Assembly (NCBI GenBank): GCA_001799615.1
Contig: MGTU01000030.1
Location: 33,997 to 78,738, forward strand
Direction of reading: 5' to 3'
From: Elusimicrobia bacterium GWA2_61_42
GTDB taxonomy: Bacteria; Elusimicrobiota; Elusimicrobia; Elusimicrobiales; UBA9959
DNA: 44,742 nt
In this document: positions 6,720 through 15,020 of the stretch, piece by piece
How positions within the stretch are numbered: the stretch's first letter is position 1
How the letters are laid out: the number at the start of each line of letters is the position of its first letter
The notes under the pieces: model-generated
The model's input: the letters and a program-made list of their open reading frames with translations, nothing else
What the model was told of the DNA's origin: nothing
The model's database searches: none
Program-made: the position numbers and the translations under genes

Positions 6720-7730
6720 ATGGCCGTCTTCCAGAAAGTCCTGCTCGGCCACGGCAGCGGCGGCCGCCTCAGCCGCGAACTGGTGGAACAGGTTTTCCTT
6801 AAAAGTTTTTCCAACCCGGCCCTGCTCCCGCTGGAGGACGCGGCCGAAGTGACCCTGGGCGGCGCCCGCCTGGCCTTCACCACGGATTCCTACGTGGTTA
6901 CGCCGGTGGAATTCCCCGGGGCCGACATAGGCCGCGTGGCGGTCTGCGGTACGGTCAACGATTTGGCCGTTAAAGGCGCCCGCCCCGCAGCGCTTTCCGC
7001 GGGCTTCATCCTTGAAGAGGGCTTTCCCGCCGCTGTTCTGAAGCGGATCACGGCGTCCATGCGCCGCGCCGCCGACGAAGCCGGCGTCTCCATCGTGACC
7101 GGGGACACCAAGGTGGTGGAGAAAGGCCACGCCGACGGTATTTTCATCAATACCTCAGGCATAGGGCTGATCCCCAAAGGCCGCCGTCTCACCTCCGCTG
7201 CGGTCAGGGACGGCGACGTTATCATCGTCAGCGGCAACCTGGCCGACCACGGCGTGGCCGTGATGAACGCCCGCAGCAAGCTCGGCCTGGAGGGAGGGAT
7301 AAAGAGCGACGCCGCCCCGCTTAACCGTATGATAGAGGCGGCGCTGCGCCGCCCCGGTGTGCGCGCCATGCGCGACATAACCCGCGGCGGCCTCGCCACG
7401 GTGCTTAACGAGGTTTCCGGCGCCTGCGGTCTAACCGCCGAGGTGGAAGAAGAACAGGTGCCGGTCTCGCCGGCGGCGCGCAACGCCTGCGCCCTGCTGG
7501 GCCTGGACCCGATGTACGTGGCCAACGAGGGCAAGATAGCTTTGTTCGCCGCGCCGCAAGCCGCCGCCGGGGTCCTGGCCGCGCTGCGCGCCGACAAGTA
7601 CGGCAGGAACGCCGTCGTGGTCGGGCGCATGGTTAAGGAAAAGAAACCGCAGGTGCGCCTCAATACCGCTATCGGCGGCTCGCGCATCATGCTCATGCTC
7701 GAGGGAGAGCAGCTGCCCCGCATCTGCTGA
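6720..7730 (+). CDS. hypE: Hydrogenase maturation protein HypE (carbamoyl dehydratase)
   Basis: HypE receives a carbamoyl group from HypF on its C-terminal Cys and dehydrates it, using ATP, to the thiocyanate that supplies cyanide ligands. The protein is of the PurM/SelD-like ATP-binding family. It starts LLGHGSGGRLSRELVEQ, includes FTTDSYVVTPVEFPGADIG and VTGDTKVVEKG, and ends in PRIC. The obligatory terminal Cys is therefore present. The start codon follows a GGGGAGGG ribosome site and lies three bases after the lysR stop. The length of 336 residues is normal. Confidence 0.97.
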   Translation: MAVFQKVLLGHGSGGRLSRELVEQVFLKSFSNPALLPLEDAAEVTLGGARLAFTTDSYVVTPVEFPGADIGRVAVCGTVNDLAVKGARPAALSAGFILEEGFPAAVLKRITASMRRAADEAGVSIVTGDTKVVEKGHADGIFINTSGIGLIPKGRRLTSAAVRDGDVIIVSGNLADHGVAVMNARSKLGLEGGIKSDAAPLNRMIEAALRRPGVRAMRDITRGGLATVLNEVSGACGLTAEVEEEQVPVSPAARNACALLGLDPMYVANEGKIALFAAPQAAAGVLAALRADKYGRNAVVVGRMVKEKKPQVRLNTAIGGSRIMLMLEGEQLPRIC

Positions 7731-7731
7731 T

Positions 7732-8544
7732 ATGAAGAAAATCGCCTTCTGGGTCCTGAGCTTCCTTATCACGCTGTCCTTCGCGGTCTTTCAGCGCATG
7801 ACGGGGCCCACCTATCCCGTGAAGGGCGGCGCAGTGGACGGCACCGGGATCTCCGGCTACCGCCTGCCTCGCAGCTGTACTACCGGCGGCGACGATTGCC
7901 GGGTGCGGGTAAACTATAAAGGCCCGCTGCAGGGCCGCGTGGAGTGGCGGCGCTACAGGACCACCGACGCCGTACAGGTCTCGCCGCTGGAATTCAAGGA
8001 CGGGCTCCTGTTCTTCCTGCTGCCTTCCCAGCCGCCCGCGGGCAAACTGGAGTACCGCGTCTTCGTAGAACACCCTTCCGGCGAGCGGGAACTTTCGCCC
8101 GGCCCGGTGGTGACGCGCTTTAAAGGCCCTGTGCCGGCCTGGGCGCTGACGCCGCATATAATTTTTATCTTCCTGTTCATGTTCTTCTCCGTCAGGATAG
8201 CCTTCACCGCCCTCGTAGAGCAGACTCCGCTGAAGCACGCCGTCGTCATCAACCTGGCTTTCCTGCTGCTGGGCGGCTTTCTGTTCGGCCCGCTGGTGCA
8301 GTATTACGCTTTCGGCCAGGCCTGGACCGGCTTTCCCTTCGGCTACGACCTTACCGACAACAAGACCCTTCTGATGCTGCTCGCCTGGCTGCCCGCGCTG
8401 TGGTCCGTCCTCAAGGACCGCCCCGCCCGCCGCCGGGTGCTGCTGGCTTTCGCCGTGACGGCGGCGGTTTACCTGGTGCCGCACAGCATGTTCGGCAGCG
8501 AACTGGACTATGCCAGCAACCAGGTGGTCACCGGCGGAAAGTAA
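7732..8544 (+). CDS. Unknown membrane protein between hypE and hypF
   Basis: I do not recognise this 270-residue protein. It has an N-terminal hydrophobic segment (about residues 4-20, an uncleaved signal anchor), then a soluble, presumably extracytoplasmic domain (about 21-135) containing two Cys (SCTTGGDDC) and several beta-type stretches. Four membrane helices follow (about 142-163, 172-195, 218-233 and 241-256), ending in a short polar tail. Its ATG lies one base after the hypE stop and its stop is three bases before the hypF ATG, so it is firmly part of the operon. A role in hydrogenase maturation, membrane attachment or nickel supply would fit the context, but the sequence does not show which. 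Confidence 0.8.
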   Translation: MKKIAFWVLSFLITLSFAVFQRMTGPTYPVKGGAVDGTGISGYRLPRSCTTGGDDCRVRVNYKGPLQGRVEWRRYRTTDAVQVSPLEFKDGLLFFLLPSQPPAGKLEYRVFVEHPSGERELSPGPVVTRFKGPVPAWALTPHIIFIFLFMFFSVRIAFTALVEQTPLKHAVVINLAFLLLGGFLFGPLVQYYAFGQAWTGFPFGYDLTDNKTLLMLLAWLPALWSVLKDRPARRRVLLAFAVTAAVYLVPHSMFGSELDYASNQVVTGGK

Positions 8545-8547
8545 CTC

Positions 8548-10836
8548 ATGGCTTCCCTCGTAAGAAAAAAAATACTGGTTAAAGGCGTGGTGCAGGGCGT
8601 CGGGTTCCGCCCCCACGTCTACAAACTGGCCGTTGCGCACGCCCTGGCCGGCTGGGTGAAGAACGACGCCGCCGGGGTCACCATAGAGGCTGAAGGCCGG
8701 CTGTCCTCAGTGAAAACTTTTATCAGGGAGATCACGCTGAAAAAACCCGCGGCGGCGCGGGTAGATTCCGTCTTTGTCTCCGCGGTCGCCGCGGCCGGCG
8801 AAAAAAACTTCTGTATCGCTAAAAGCGGCGGCAAGGCGGCCGCTTCGGCCATTATCCCGGCCGACCTGGCGCTCTGCCCCGACTGCCGCCGGGAACTCCT
8901 GGAGCCTTCGGACAGGCGCTACGTTTACCCTTTCACCAACTGCACCAATTGCGGCCCGCGCTTTACCATCGTTAAAAGCGTGCCTTACGACCGCCCCGCC
9001 ACCACCATGGCCGGGTTTAAAATGTGCCCGGATTGCCTGGCCGAATACGGCGACCCGCTGGACCGCCGCTTCCACGCCCAGCCCAACGCCTGCCCCGTCT
9101 GCGGGCCTTCCGTAAGCCTGGAGTGGGCCGGCCGCTCGCTTACCGGCCTGCCGGCGCTGGAGCAAACCGCGACGCTCCTGCTCTCCGGGCGGATAGGGGC
9201 GCTTCAAAGCCTCGGCGGCTTTCACCTGGCCTGCCGGGCCGACAGCCCCGCCGCGGTAAAAAAACTCAGGGCAGCCAAAAAGCGTCCCCACAAACCCTTT
9301 GCCGTAATGGTTTCGTCCCTCGCGGCGGCGCGGCTTATCTGCTCGGTCTCAAGGCTTGAGGCCGGGGCGCTCTCCTCGCCCGAAGCCCCGGTAATGATGC
9401 TGCGCAAACTTGCCCCCGGTTCTTTTCCCGGCGCGGCGCCCGCGCTGTCCAAACTGGGCGTGATGCTGCCCTATACCCCGCTGCACGCCGCCCTCTTCCG
9501 GCTGCTGGAGAAAAAGGGCTTTACCGGAGCGCTGCTCATGACCTCGGGGAATTTTCGGGACGAGCCTATCTGCAAGGACCGCGCCGAAGTAAAGGCCCGG
9601 TTGTCCGGCGCGGCGTCCTTCTCTCTTTTTCATGACAGGCCCATCCATAACAGGGTGGACGACAGCGTGGCGTATGAAGCGGCCGGCGGGCTGCGGCTGG
9701 CCCGCAGGGCGCGCGGTTTTGTGCCGGCAGGGATAAAGCTCGCTTCAGCCGGCGCGCCGGTACTGGCCTGCGGCGCCGACCTGAAGAACGCTTTCTGCCT
9801 TACCCGCGGGGGGGAGGCCTTTCTCTCGCAGCATATAGGGGATCTGTCCGAGCCGCGCAACCAGGCCTTCTTCAAGGAGACCCTGGCCAACTTCCGCAGG
9901 CTGCTTAAAGTTTCTCCCGCCGTTGCCGCGCACGACCTGCACCCGGATTACGCTTCCTCGGCCCTGGCCCGCGCCCTGCCCGGCAAAAAGACAGCCGTGC
10001 AGCATCACGCCGCGCACGCGCTGAGCGTGGCCGCGGAGCACGGCCTGGAGACTCCTTTTATCGGTCTTTCTTTCGACGGCACCGGCTACGGCACCGACGG
10101 CAAGATCTGGGGCTCCGAATTCATGGTTTTCAAGGACAGGACCTGGCGCCGCGCGGCGCACCTTGATTACTTCCCGCTGCCCGGCGGCGACGCGGGCGCG
10201 CTCGAAACCTGGCGCCCGGCGCTGGCCCTGGTAAGGAACGCTTTCGGGCCGGCCTGGCGCGGGCCGGCCGGGCGTATTTTCTCCGGCGTTCCGGCGGCCA
10301 AAAGCCGCACGGTGGAGCGCATGATAGAAGCCGGCCTGAACTGCCCTGCCACTTCCAGCCTGGGCCGCCTGTTCGACGCTTTCAGCTTTCTCTCCGGCAT
10401 CCGCGGTGAAACCACTTACGAGGCCCAGGGGCCCATGGAACTGGAATCTGTTTATGGCCCGGCTGGCGCGGCCTATTCTTTTGACGTAAAAAAAGTGCCG
10501 GGCGGCTACCTTGTAGACCCGGCCCCCGCCGTGCGGGCCGCCGTGCGGGACAGGCTTGCCGGCCGGCCGGCCGCGCTGATCTCCGCCGGGGTACATAAGG
10601 GCCTGGCCGCGATGGCCGTGGAAACGGCTTGCCGTCTCTCGAAGGATACGGGGATAAAGACTTTCTGCCTTTCTGGCGGAGTCTTCCAGAACCGTACCCT
10701 GCTTGAACTGGTAACGACCGGGCTCGAGCGGCGCGGCTGCGGGGTTTACGCCAACCGGCTGGTTCCGGCCAACGACGGCGGCCTGGCGCTGGGGCAGGCC
10801 TGGTACGTGCTGAAAGGTTACAGGCAGGCGGAGTGA
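8548..10836 (+). CDS. hypF: Carbamoyltransferase HypF
   Basis: HypF makes the cyanide precursor by transferring a carbamoyl group from carbamoyl phosphate, via an adenylate, to HypE. All four parts are visible in 762 residues: an acylphosphatase domain (VKGVVQGVGFRPHVYKLA, residues 9-26), two zinc fingers (CPDC...CTNCGPRFT and CPDC...CPVCGP, about 109-190), a YrdC-like domain (KRPHKPFAVMV near residue 250), and a Kae1/HSP70-like C-terminal domain with HHAAHALS, FDGTGYGTDGKIWG and LSGGVFQNRTLLE. The length is normal. It is the last gene before a strong terminator. HypA and HypB, the nickel-insertion pair, are not in the window. Confidence 0.97.
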   Translation: MASLVRKKILVKGVVQGVGFRPHVYKLAVAHALAGWVKNDAAGVTIEAEGRLSSVKTFIREITLKKPAAARVDSVFVSAVAAAGEKNFCIAKSGGKAAASAIIPADLALCPDCRRELLEPSDRRYVYPFTNCTNCGPRFTIVKSVPYDRPATTMAGFKMCPDCLAEYGDPLDRRFHAQPNACPVCGPSVSLEWAGRSLTGLPALEQTATLLLSGRIGALQSLGGFHLACRADSPAAVKKLRAAKKRPHKPFAVMVSSLAAARLICSVSRLEAGALSSPEAPVMMLRKLAPGSFPGAAPALSKLGVMLPYTPLHAALFRLLEKKGFTGALLMTSGNFRDEPICKDRAEVKARLSGAASFSLFHDRPIHNRVDDSVAYEAAGGLRLARRARGFVPAGIKLASAGAPVLACGADLKNAFCLTRGGEAFLSQHIGDLSEPRNQAFFKETLANFRRLLKVSPAVAAHDLHPDYASSALARALPGKKTAVQHHAAHALSVAAEHGLETPFIGLSFDGTGYGTDGKIWGSEFMVFKDRTWRRAAHLDYFPLPGGDAGALETWRPALALVRNAFGPAWRGPAGRIFSGVPAAKSRTVERMIEAGLNCPATSSLGRLFDAFSFLSGIRGETTYEAQGPMELESVYGPAGAAYSFDVKKVPGGYLVDPAPAVRAAVRDRLAGRPAALISAGVHKGLAAMAVETACRLSKDTGIKTFCLSGGVFQNRTLLELVTTGLERRGCGVYANRLVPANDGGLALGQAWYVLKGYRQAE

Positions 10837-10851
10837 GCAGCTGCCCGGCAT

Positions 10852-10889
10852 AAAAGAAAAGGCCCTTCTTGCGAAGGGCCTTTTCTTTT
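10852..10889. terminator. Strong bidirectional terminator between hypF and the clostripain gene
   Basis: A 17-base perfect stem (AAAAGAAAAGGCCCTTC and its complement) encloses a TTGC loop, with T-runs on both strands. It separates two convergent genes. Confidence 0.92.
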
Positions 10890-10902
10890 GCTGCGCCGAA
10901 CT

Positions 10903-12348
10903 TTAGCGGAGGGCGGCTTCCTGCGCGTGGCTGTTCACGGCCGGGGCCGCGTCCCTGGCGGTTATCCACTTGGCGAAGTCGTCCCACTTGCCTTCTTTGG
11001 CCCAGGCGAGCTGGTCGTAGTCGTCCTCGTAGCTGTAGGTGGGCAGGTAGGCGGCGACGCCGTAGGCCTTCTTGAACTTATCGCCGGTGGCGCCGTTGTC
11101 GATGATCACCTTGTTGTAGAGCAGGTTCATGACGGTCACGGTCTGGGCCTTGAGCCCCCGGGACTTGGTCTTGCCGTGTACGTTCTCCATGAAGTGTATC
11201 AGGTCGCGCGAGCCGGCCCCGCCGAAGGCGGTGGCGGCGTTAAGCGCCTCTTTCACCATGGCCTTGTCTTCCTTCATCACCAGCTCCGCCCAGTTGTCGA
11301 GCTGCGCCCTGAAGGCCGTCAGGCCGGAGGTGCGCACCGCGGACTGCGTGGCGGCGGTGCCTTTCTCGCCGTAGAAGGCCTTGTAGCCCTGCACGGCGGC
11401 GGCGGCCATCACGTCGGGGGTAAGGTTGGTCTTATTGGAGTGCACGCGTGAAAGGAAGTAATCGTAGGCCCAGCCGTCGCCGGGTTCGTTCTCTTCGGAG
11501 CCGACGGTGATCCTGGCGGCGTCTTTCAGTTCGTAGGCCACTTCGGCCATCTGCATCAGGCAGGCGTCGGAGGCGTAGATGTCCACGCCGCCCATCTCGC
11601 GCACGGCCAGCCCCAGGTTCACGGTGCTAATGCCGTTGCCGGTCTCGTCGTCGTAGGAGATGCCCTTAAGGACGGGCTGGCCGAAGGCTTTGTTCTTCCA
11701 CCCGTCGCCGTGGTTCCACACTATCAGCATATATTTTTTGGCGGGGTAAGCCTGCTTGGCCCATTTGCCGAATTCTACGAGCTGCTTGTAGTCGCCCATG
11801 TCCACGCTGCCCAGGTCCGAGAGCATAGTGGAGCTCAGCGCGGCGTTGTCGCCGTCGGCGGTCACCAGGTAGCGGCGCACGCCGGCCCAGTCGGTGGAGG
11901 CGTCGCGGGAGGCCGCGTCCTTCATCATCATGGGGGGCATGCCGCCCCAGTAAGGGTTGGGCCAGCCGGGATGCGGCACTACCGGGCCGTTGCCCCAGTC
12001 GTCGTAATAACCGCCGTTGGGGGGATAGGAGGGCGGGGTATACTTAATGCGGGCGGCCTGGGTAACGATATTGATGTTTTCGGTAGGGCCGTACTTTTCC
12101 ATCTCGTTCATGTCCTCGATGACATAGGAAGAGAGATTGTTCTTGCCGTTCATGAACACCATGATGGTCCATTCTTTAACGGTGCGGGCGTCCTGCGGAG
12201 CGGCCGGAAGGGGCACCGGCACCTCGGAGGCTTTGGCCTGGCTTACTATTTCCTTTACGGAAGGCAGGCCGGCGAAGTCCTGCGCGGCGGCGGGGGCGGC
12301 CAGGAAGGCCGAGGCCAGCAGCAGCTTGCTAATGTCTAGTTTTTTCAT
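10903..12348 (-). CDS. Secreted clostripain-family (C11) cysteine peptidase
   Basis: Members of this family cut after Arg or Lys and are usually exported. I place the start at 12348, where MKKLDISKLLLASAFLAAPAAA forms a clean signal peptide and an AAGGAGAT ribosome site precedes the ATG; 18 further codons upstream are open but have no such support. The mature protein contains the clostripain core beginning KEWTIMVFMNGKNNLSSYVIEDMNE, with the catalytic His in IVWNHGDGW and the catalytic Cys in YASDACLMQMAEVAYEL. A Pro/Gly/Tyr-rich insertion (about residues 105-140) sits between the first strand and the catalytic His. The protein stands alone on the minus strand; its target is unknown. Confidence 0.88.
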   Translation of the reverse strand: MKKLDISKLLLASAFLAAPAAAQDFAGLPSVKEIVSQAKASEVPVPLPAAPQDARTVKEWTIMVFMNGKNNLSSYVIEDMNEMEKYGPTENINIVTQAARIKYTPPSYPPNGGYYDDWGNGPVVPHPGWPNPYWGGMPPMMMKDAASRDASTDWAGVRRYLVTADGDNAALSSTMLSDLGSVDMGDYKQLVEFGKWAKQAYPAKKYMLIVWNHGDGWKNKAFGQPVLKGISYDDETGNGISTVNLGLAVREMGGVDIYASDACLMQMAEVAYELKDAARITVGSEENEPGDGWAYDYFLSRVHSNKTNLTPDVMAAAAVQGYKAFYGEKGTAATQSAVRTSGLTAFRAQLDNWAELVMKEDKAMVKEALNAATAFGGAGSRDLIHFMENVHGKTKSRGLKAQTVTVMNLLYNKVIIDNGATGDKFKKAYGVAAYLPTYSYEDDYDQLAWAKEGKWDDFAKWITARDAAPAVNSHAQEAALR

Positions 12349-12516
12349 CAAGAGATCTCCTTGGAACGCGATGATAGAACTGCATATATAATAATATTCC
12401 ATTCCTGGCCGCGCTCTATGGGTATATAGGCCCAGCAGCCCGGAGTTATTCGGCCTATGCTTGCGGGGGACTTTAGTCCTACGACGAATGTCAAGCGGGC
12501 GGCCGGCCGTCTTTGG

Positions 12517-12522
12517 TATAAT
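12517..12522 (+). promoter_or_regulatory. -10 element of the riboswitch-controlled transcript
   Basis: TATAAT lies eight bases before the first riboswitch stem; no convincing -35 box is visible at the usual distance. Confidence 0.5.
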
Positions 12523-12529
12523 TTAAAAG

Positions 12530-12640
12530 TTCTGGCGGAGGAATCCGGTGTAAATCCGGAGCTGCCCCGCAACGGTGATGTCCGTCAATAACGGAATAAG
12601 CCCGGTCTACCGCCGGAACCGTCGCAGCCTGCGAGGGCCG
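12530..12640 (+). ncRNA. Cobalamin riboswitch (B12 aptamer)
   Basis: The characteristic B12-box core is present: GAATCCGGTGTAAATCCGGA followed by GCTGCCCCGCAACGGTGA, then CCG...CGG with AATAAGCCCGGTCTACCGCC. The closing P1 stem forms between TTCTGGCGG (12530-12538) and CCGCCGGAA (12610-12618). The aptamer is in the leader of a TonB-dependent receptor gene, the classic location. Binding of cobalamin is expected to reduce expression of the downstream gene. Confidence 0.95.
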
Positions 12641-12667
12641 GCCTTTTTCCATCCGATGGAGAAGCCG

Positions 12668-12701
12668 CCTCCCGCTATGGCGCGGCGACTCTCGCGGGAG
12701 G
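12668..12701 (+). promoter_or_regulatory. Shine-Dalgarno-sequestering hairpin of the riboswitch
   Basis: CCTCCCGC (12668-12675) is perfectly complementary to GCGGGAGG (12694-12701), which contains the ribosome site of the receptor gene starting at 12706. No T-run follows, so control is probably at translation rather than by termination. This is the natural expression platform for the upstream aptamer. Confidence 0.78.
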
Positions 12702-12705
12702 AAAA

Positions 12706-14535
12706 ATGAAACGTGCCAGCCTGTCTTTATTGCTATGCCTCAGCTCGGTTAACCTTTATGCCGGAGAAGACTCCGGCCCCGAACTCTTTTTCTCGGTTTC
12801 ACGCGCGCCCGGCTACCGGTGCCTGGCGCCCGTAGGCGCGCGCGCGCTGGACGCCGCCGCGGTGGAGCGAACCAAGGCGGATTCCGTGCCCGCCCTGCTG
12901 GACGCCGCCGCGTCCCTGGCTATCCGCAGGCTTAACGGGCCGCTGGGGCTTGCTACGGTCTCAATGCGCGGTTTCCAGTCCAAACAGACCGCGGTGCTGA
13001 TAGACGACGTCCGGCTGCCAGCCGATATCACCGGCACCGTGGACCTCTCCGTGCTGCCGGCGGCCGGGCTGGGCAAAGTGGAGATCCTGCCGGGCGCGGC
13101 GTCCTCCGTCTACGGCGCCAACGCGGCGGGCGGGGTGGTGCAGCTGTTCACCCGGCGCCTTTCGCCGGGGGCGCGGCTGGCCCAGGCCGGCGCGGAATTC
13201 TCCTCTTACAACGGCAGGGCCTATACCGCCAGGGCGGGGGCCGCCGGACAGGCCGCCGAGGTGTTTTTCGCGGGCGCCTCCAATTCTTCCGGCGGGTTCC
13301 AGCAGAATTCCAAAGTAGAAAAAGACTCGGCCAACGGCAGAGCCTCGCTGGCCCTGGGCGCCGCCGGCAGGCTGACCGTGACGGGCCTGGTCTCGCGGCT
13401 TAAAACCGGCCTGCCCTCCGGTACCCCGGCGCCGGTAAGCGACTGGAACGGCACCAGGGAAAGAACGGCCAATTCCCTTACGGATTGGCAGACTTCCAGG
13501 CGCAGTTATCTTTCCGGGGCCTGGAGCGGCGGGGGCGAGAAAATTTCTCTCAAGGCCGACTTCTCCCTGTCCGACAACAAGATAGAGGCTTTCCAGTTCG
13601 GTTCCCTCGGTTCTTCCAAAGTTACCGATAAGGCGGCTTCCGCCCGGGCCACTTTTTCCGGGACCGCGGTGCTCGGCGCGGAAAGCTCGGCTTCCGCCCT
13701 GGCTTCGGGCGTTTACGGCGACCATACCGTTCATTCTTACGGCGTCTTCGCCCAGAAGACCTTCAGCCCGGCCCGGGGCCTCGAGCTCACGCCCGGCGCC
13801 AGGCTGGATAAAAGCGGGGTTTATAAGGGCCGCGTAAGCCCCAAACTGGCCGCCGTCTACGTCCCCGATGAAAAATGGAAGCTCTCGGCTTCCGCCGGCA
13901 TGGCTTTCCAGGCCCCCACCTTCGCCGACCTTTATAACCCCTGGGCCGCTCCCGCGCCCGGGCTTAAACCCGAGACCAGCCTGAATTCCCACGCCGGGGT
14001 CTATTACGGCGCCCCGGCCGGCTGGTACGCGGAACTGGGCGGTTATTACTCGGCCATCAAGGACCGCATAGCGCTGGATCCCCTTACCTGGGCGGCGGCC
14101 AACCTGGACGCCGGCTTTAACTACGGGCTGGAGGCCGAGGCAGGTTTTAAGCCCGGCAGCTTTACCTTCTCCGCCGGCTACGCGCGCAATCTCAGCAAAG
14201 TAAAAACCGGCGGCGCCGCTTACGAACTCATGAACTTCAGCCCGGCGCACAGGGTTACCTGCTCGGCCGGTTTAAACAGCGGGAGCTTCGCCCTGGCTCT
14301 GGCGGGGCGCGGGGTTTCGGAACAGTACACGGGCCGCGGCCGGACGGGCCTGCGCCTGCCGGAGTACTGGACTTTCGGCCTGACCGCCTCCAAGGCCCTG
14401 GGGGGGCTGGAGCTGTGGGGTGGGATCTCCAACCTGCTCGACAGGCGTTACGCCGAGACGGCCGACGTTTTTAACGGCTGGTTCCCGCAGCCGGGCCGGA
14501 CTTTCTCCGCGGGCCTGAAATTCAGCTTCGCCTGA
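12706..14535 (+). CDS. btuB: TonB-dependent outer-membrane receptor, BtuB-like
   Basis: The protein is a 22-stranded outer-membrane transporter driven by TonB. It has a signal peptide (MKRASLSLLLCLSSVNLYA), a short N-terminal stretch that may contain the TonB box (ELFFSVSR), a plug domain (about residues 45-150: VSMRGFQSKQTAVLIDDVR, SSVYGANAAGGVVQLFTRR), and a barrel ending AGLKFSFA. At 609 residues it matches BtuB length. Control by a cobalamin riboswitch points to cobalamin or another corrinoid as substrate. Because nikR and a nickel/cobalt-type transporter follow, a cobalt or nickel chelate is a reasonable alternative. ExbBD and TonB are not in the window. Confidence 0.88.
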   Translation: MKRASLSLLLCLSSVNLYAGEDSGPELFFSVSRAPGYRCLAPVGARALDAAAVERTKADSVPALLDAAASLAIRRLNGPLGLATVSMRGFQSKQTAVLIDDVRLPADITGTVDLSVLPAAGLGKVEILPGAASSVYGANAAGGVVQLFTRRLSPGARLAQAGAEFSSYNGRAYTARAGAAGQAAEVFFAGASNSSGGFQQNSKVEKDSANGRASLALGAAGRLTVTGLVSRLKTGLPSGTPAPVSDWNGTRERTANSLTDWQTSRRSYLSGAWSGGGEKISLKADFSLSDNKIEAFQFGSLGSSKVTDKAASARATFSGTAVLGAESSASALASGVYGDHTVHSYGVFAQKTFSPARGLELTPGARLDKSGVYKGRVSPKLAAVYVPDEKWKLSASAGMAFQAPTFADLYNPWAAPAPGLKPETSLNSHAGVYYGAPAGWYAELGGYYSAIKDRIALDPLTWAAANLDAGFNYGLEAEAGFKPGSFTFSAGYARNLSKVKTGGAAYELMNFSPAHRVTCSAGLNSGSFALALAGRGVSEQYTGRGRTGLRLPEYWTFGLTASKALGGLELWGGISNLLDRRYAETADVFNGWFPQPGRTFSAGLKFSFA

Positions 14536-14554
14536 AGCGCCGGTTCGTTTCGCT

Positions 14555-14600
14555 TTGACGGCGCCGGGTAAAAGTGTTACTATTGGTATAAAGGTAACAC
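14555..14600 (+). promoter_or_regulatory. nikR promoter with overlapping NikR-type operator
   Basis: The promoter is TTGACG (14555-14560), 17 bases, TACTAT (14578-14583). A perfect inverted repeat, GTGTTAC-N13-GTAACAC (14574-14600), covers the -10 box and the expected start of transcription. Total length of 27 bases with half-sites one and a half turns apart resembles the E. coli NikR operator GTATGA-N16-TCATAC. Its position predicts repression of nikR and the genes behind it when nickel is bound. The ATG follows two bases after the repeat. Confidence 0.75.
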
Positions 14601-14601
14601 T

Positions 14602-15012
14602 ATGAAAAACAAGCTCGTCAGGTTCGGGGTGTCGCTGGAGGGGGAACTGCTGCGGAAGTTCGACGCCCTGATAGGCGCCGAGGGCTACTCCAACCGCTCC
14701 AAGGCCCTCGCCGACCTGATCCGCAAGGAATTTGTGTCGGACGTTTTTTCCCGGGGCGGGGCGGTGGCGGGCGCGGTCACGCTGGTCTATGACCACCATA
14801 AGCGGGACACGGTAAACAGGCTGCTTGACATGCAGCACGACCACGGCGGTATAATAATCTCCGCGCAGCACGTGCATCTGGACCACGACAACTGCCTGGA
14901 AATAATAGCCGTAAAAGGGCCCGGGGCCAAGGTGAAGGCGCTGGCCGATTCGCTTAAAGCCGTTAAAGGGGTGAAGCACGCCACCCTGAGCGTTACCAGT
15001 TCCGGAAAGTAG
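14602..15012 (+). CDS. nikR: Nickel-responsive regulator NikR
   Basis: NikR is a tetrameric ribbon-helix-helix repressor that binds DNA when its high-affinity sites are filled with Ni(II). The N-terminal part (residues 1-45, LVRFGVSLEGELLRKFD, GYSNRSKALADLIRKE) is the DNA-binding domain and the rest is the ACT-like metal domain. The nickel ligands align one-to-one with those of E. coli NikR, offset by three: His79, His90, His92 and Cys98. The length of 136 residues is normal. An operator-like inverted repeat in front suggests autoregulation. It starts an apparent operon with an outer-membrane protein and a metal transporter. Confidence 0.96.
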   Translation: MKNKLVRFGVSLEGELLRKFDALIGAEGYSNRSKALADLIRKEFVSDVFSRGGAVAGAVTLVYDHHKRDTVNRLLDMQHDHGGIIISAQHVHLDHDNCLEIIAVKGPGAKVKALADSLKAVKGVKHATLSVTSSGK

Positions 15013-15020
15013 GGGGGAGA

